This document shows positions 7,044 to 8,496 of a stretch of 8,496 nucleotides of DNA, in pieces; within the stretch, counting starts at the first letter, position 1, and every line of letters begins with the position of its first letter. This DNA is from an uncultured Lachnospiraceae bacterium (lineage in GTDB: Bacteria > Bacillota > Clostridia > Lachnospirales > Lachnospiraceae). Position numbers and translations under genes: made by a program. The DNA is taken from contig CADCOU010000302.1 of NCBI GenBank assembly GCA_902803155.1, positions 1 through 8,496 of the forward strand, in the 5' to 3' direction. The notes below the pieces were generated by a model, which saw only the letters and a list, made by a program, of their open reading frames with translations, did not search any database and was not told the DNA's origin.

Positions 7044-7072
7044 ATTATATAAAACTACTCTTCATTCGTCAA
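7044..7072 (-). promoter_or_regulatory. Sigma-A type promoter for phoH-ybeY
   Basis: On the minus strand TTGACG (-35, 7067-7072) and a perfect TATAAT (-10, 7044-7049) are separated by exactly 17 nt. The region is AT-rich, unlike the flanking coding DNA. Transcription should start near 7036-7038, giving a leader of about 30 nt to the phoH ATG. The -35 box begins only 8 nt past the rlmH stop, with no terminator between, so read-through from rlmH is also possible. Confidence 0.88.
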
Positions 7073-7080
7073 CAAAAGTG

Positions 7081-7575
7081 CTATTTATGATATGGTTCTC
7101 CCCGTGAGATGCGCTGTGAGCGGTAGATCTGTTCCAGCAGGATGACACGCATCAGCTGATGCGGAAATGTCATCTTTGAGAATGATATCATCTCATCCGC
7201 TCTTCTCAGCACTTCATCGCATATACCCAGCGAGCCTCCGATCAGGAAAATGAAATGGCTGTATCCGTTCACCTGCAGATCATCCAGATGCTTTGAAAAA
7301 GAAACCGAATCATACATCTTCCCGTCGATCGCAAGCGCAATAACGCGGACATCTCCTGTTCCTTCGCATTTGCTGATCTCACGGAGCAGACGCTCCCCTT
7401 CGCGCTGCTTTATCTGCATCTCCTGAGCAGCCGATGCACGTTCCGGAGCCGGTTCATCCGGGACCTGGCAGATGCTGACCGATGCATACCGTGACAGACG
7501 CTTAACGTATTCGTCGATCGCGAGCGTCAAGTATTTCTCTTTTATCTTTCCCACTACAGCAAGCGTGATTTTCAT
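7081..7575 (-). CDS. rlmH: 23S rRNA (pseudouridine1915-N3)-methyltransferase RlmH
   Basis: RlmH is a SPOUT-class methyltransferase that uses S-adenosylmethionine to methylate N3 of pseudouridine 1915 in helix 69 of 23S rRNA, acting on assembled 70S ribosomes. The 164-residue product (family about 155-160) begins MKITLAVVGKIKEKY and has the cofactor-binding knot: the FLIGGSLG loop (110-117), then FPHQLMRVILLEQIYRSQRI (137-156) and the invariant C-terminal GEPYHK (159-164). The start at 7575 is supported by GGAGG at 7583-7587, 7 nt upstream. The gene stands alone between the terminator of the upstream oxidoreductase gene and the phoH promoter. I could not find a convincing promoter of its own in the 43-nt stretch left for one, so it may depend on read-through or a weak promoter. 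Confidence 0.97.
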   Translation of the reverse strand: MKITLAVVGKIKEKYLTLAIDEYVKRLSRYASVSICQVPDEPAPERASAAQEMQIKQREGERLLREISKCEGTGDVRVIALAIDGKMYDSVSFSKHLDDLQVNGYSHFIFLIGGSLGICDEVLRRADEMISFSKMTFPHQLMRVILLEQIYRSQRISRGEPYHK

Positions 7576-7582
7576 TTTTTAT

Positions 7583-7607
7583 CCTCCGACAGGCAGGCTT
7601 GCCTCGG
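7583..7607 (-). promoter_or_regulatory. rlmH ribosome binding site with adjoining hairpin
   Basis: GGAGG (7583-7587) is a full Shine-Dalgarno. Immediately upstream, CCG-AGGCA (7600-7607) can pair with TGCCT and CGG (7586-7595) around an AGCC loop, with a 2-nt bulge. The last two G of the stem are the first two G of GGAGG, so folding would partly hide the site. Confidence 0.45.
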
Positions 7608-7630
7608 CTTCATGGCTTTTGACCTGTATC

Positions 7631-7663
7631 AAAAATTAAGGGCTGCCGTATCTCAGCAGCCCT
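7631..7663 (-). terminator. Intrinsic terminator of the GltA/NfnL-type gene
   Basis: On the minus strand AGGGCTGC and GCAGCCCT form a perfect 8-bp stem around a 9-nt loop, followed by TAATTTTTG. It lies 23 nt past the stop codon at 7686. On the other strand the hairpin is followed by CATCCTTTTCTC, which is weaker, so the minus-strand direction is preferred. Confidence 0.88.
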
Positions 7664-7685
7664 CATCCTTTTCTCTCATGTTATA

Positions 7686-8496
7686 TCAGCTCTTTGACCT
7701 GATATACGCATCGATACCCTTTGCAGCCTTCTTGCCTGCACCCATTGCAAGGATAACAGTTGCTGCACCTGTTACAGCATCGCCTCCTGCGTACACGCCT
7801 TCCAGAGATGTCTTGCCTTCTTCTTCCGTCGCAACGATGCAGAGTTTCCGGTTGACATCGAGCCCGTAAGTGGTGGAGGAGATCAGCGGGTTCGGTCTGG
7901 TCCCGAGTGACATGATGACGGTATCGCATTCGATTTCAAATTCGGACCCTTCAACCGCCTGCGGACGTCTCCTTCCGGATTCATCCGGCTCACCCAGTTC
8001 CATGCGTACGCAGCGGATTCCGCATACGTTGTCATTCTCATCGGCAAGGATCTCGACCGGGTTTGTCAGAAGGTCAAAGATGACGCCTTCTTCCTTGGCA
8101 TGATGGACTTCTTCCGCTCTTGCCGGCAGCTCCTGCTCGGACCTTCTGTATACGATATGGACTTCCGCACCGAGGCGGAGCGCAGTTCTTGCTGCGTCCA
8201 TCGCAACGTTTCCGCCGCCTACCACGACTACTTTCTTTCCGTGGACGATCGGCGTGTCGTAATCATCCCTGTATGCCTTCATCAGGTTGTTCCTGGTCAG
8301 GTATTCATTTGCGGAGAAAACACCCTTCGCCTGCTCGCCGGGGATGTTCATGAACATCGGGAGACCGGCTCCGGAACCGATAAACACTGCCTCGAATCCT
8401 TCCCTGGTCATCAGCTCTTCGATCGTGATAGAGCGTCCGATGATCACGTTCGTCTCGATCTTAACGCCGAGGCACTGTACATTCTCCACTTCCTTC
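7686..8496 (-). CDS. gltA: GltA/NfnL-type NAD(P)-FAD oxidoreductase, C-terminal part (cut by window edge)
   Basis: The frame is open to the window edge, and its first residues (K-E-V-E-N...LGVKIETNVIIG) match the middle of this family. The GTG at 8489 is therefore internal and the N-terminus lies outside. About 270 of roughly 460 residues are present. The NAD(P)-binding Rossmann motif VVVVGGGNVAMDAAR is followed by VYRRSEQELPAR, typical of an NADPH-type site. Further family segments are MELGEPDESGRRRP, VIMSLGTRPNPL and the FAD-binding end GVYAGGDAVTGAATVILAMGAG. Such proteins are annotated either as glutamate synthase small subunit or as the large subunit (NfnL) of the electron-bifurcating NADH-dependent ferredoxin:NADP+ oxidoreductase. 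The lost N-terminus with its iron-sulfur ligands, and the upstream neighbour (an NfnS-like gene would be telling), would decide. It is the last gene of its operon, given the terminator after it. Confidence 0.9.
   Translation of the reverse strand, partial: KEVENVQCLGVKIETNVIIGRSITIEELMTREGFEAVFIGSGAGLPMFMNIPGEQAKGVFSANEYLTRNNLMKAYRDDYDTPIVHGKKVVVVGGGNVAMDAARTALRLGAEVHIVYRRSEQELPARAEEVHHAKEEGVIFDLLTNPVEILADENDNVCGIRCVRMELGEPDESGRRRPQAVEGSEFEIECDTVIMSLGTRPNPLISSTTYGLDVNRKLCIVATEEEGKTSLEGVYAGGDAVTGAATVILAMGAGKKAAKGIDAYIRSKS

Noticed and set aside
8487..8489. GTG as the start of the oxidoreductase gene
   Set aside because: The frame continues open to the window edge, and the residues before the GTG fit the family's interior. 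The FAD/iron-sulfur N-terminal part must lie upstream.
1..8496. A novel defence, mobile or biosynthetic system
   Set aside because: All eight genes belong to known housekeeping or widespread families, all on one strand, with no mobile-element genes, direct-repeat arrays or abrupt change in base composition.

Overview
The window reads as a chromosomal core-genome segment from a Gram-positive anaerobe of the Bacillota, most likely class Clostridia and Lachnospiraceae-like. The reasons are the SpoVB/YtgP-type flippase, the long-N-terminus MiaB followed directly by MutS, a YerB-type DUF3048 protein, strong AGGAGG-type ribosome binding sites, and roughly balanced base composition. This placement is an inference from gene families, not from a marker gene. 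All eight genes lie on the minus strand, so the locus is read from high to low coordinates. Both end genes are cut by the window edges. I saw no transposase, integrase, phage gene, CRISPR array, tRNA or rRNA.

In transcription order: (1) the C-terminal part of a GltA/NfnL-type flavin- and NAD(P)-binding oxidoreductase, closed by a good intrinsic terminator (7631-7663); (2) rlmH, the 23S rRNA pseudouridine-1915 methyltransferase; (3) a near-consensus sigma-A promoter (7044-7072) driving phoH, whose 3' end overlaps ybeY by 98 nt; (4) a 166-nt spacer with four inverted repeats; (5) a secreted DUF3048 protein; (6) a 148-nt spacer with no clear signal; (7) a 567-residue MurJ/SpoVB-like flippase, then miaB, then the first 297 codons of mutS, packed with a 1-nt overlap and a 3-nt gap.

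Functionally this is mostly housekeeping. RlmH, YbeY and MiaB act on 23S rRNA, 16S rRNA and tRNA respectively. PhoH is the usual ATPase partner of YbeY. The DUF3048 protein and the flippase are envelope-associated, and MutS starts mismatch repair. The less ordinary points are the out-of-frame phoH/ybeY overlap with an Arg/Ser/Gly-rich PhoH tail, the absence of a PgpH gene between phoH and ybeY, the inverted-repeat-rich ybeY-DUF3048 spacer, a DUF3048 protein with a signal peptidase I signal instead of a lipobox, and a hairpin that partly covers the rlmH Shine-Dalgarno. I found no convincing sign of an undescribed multi-gene system.
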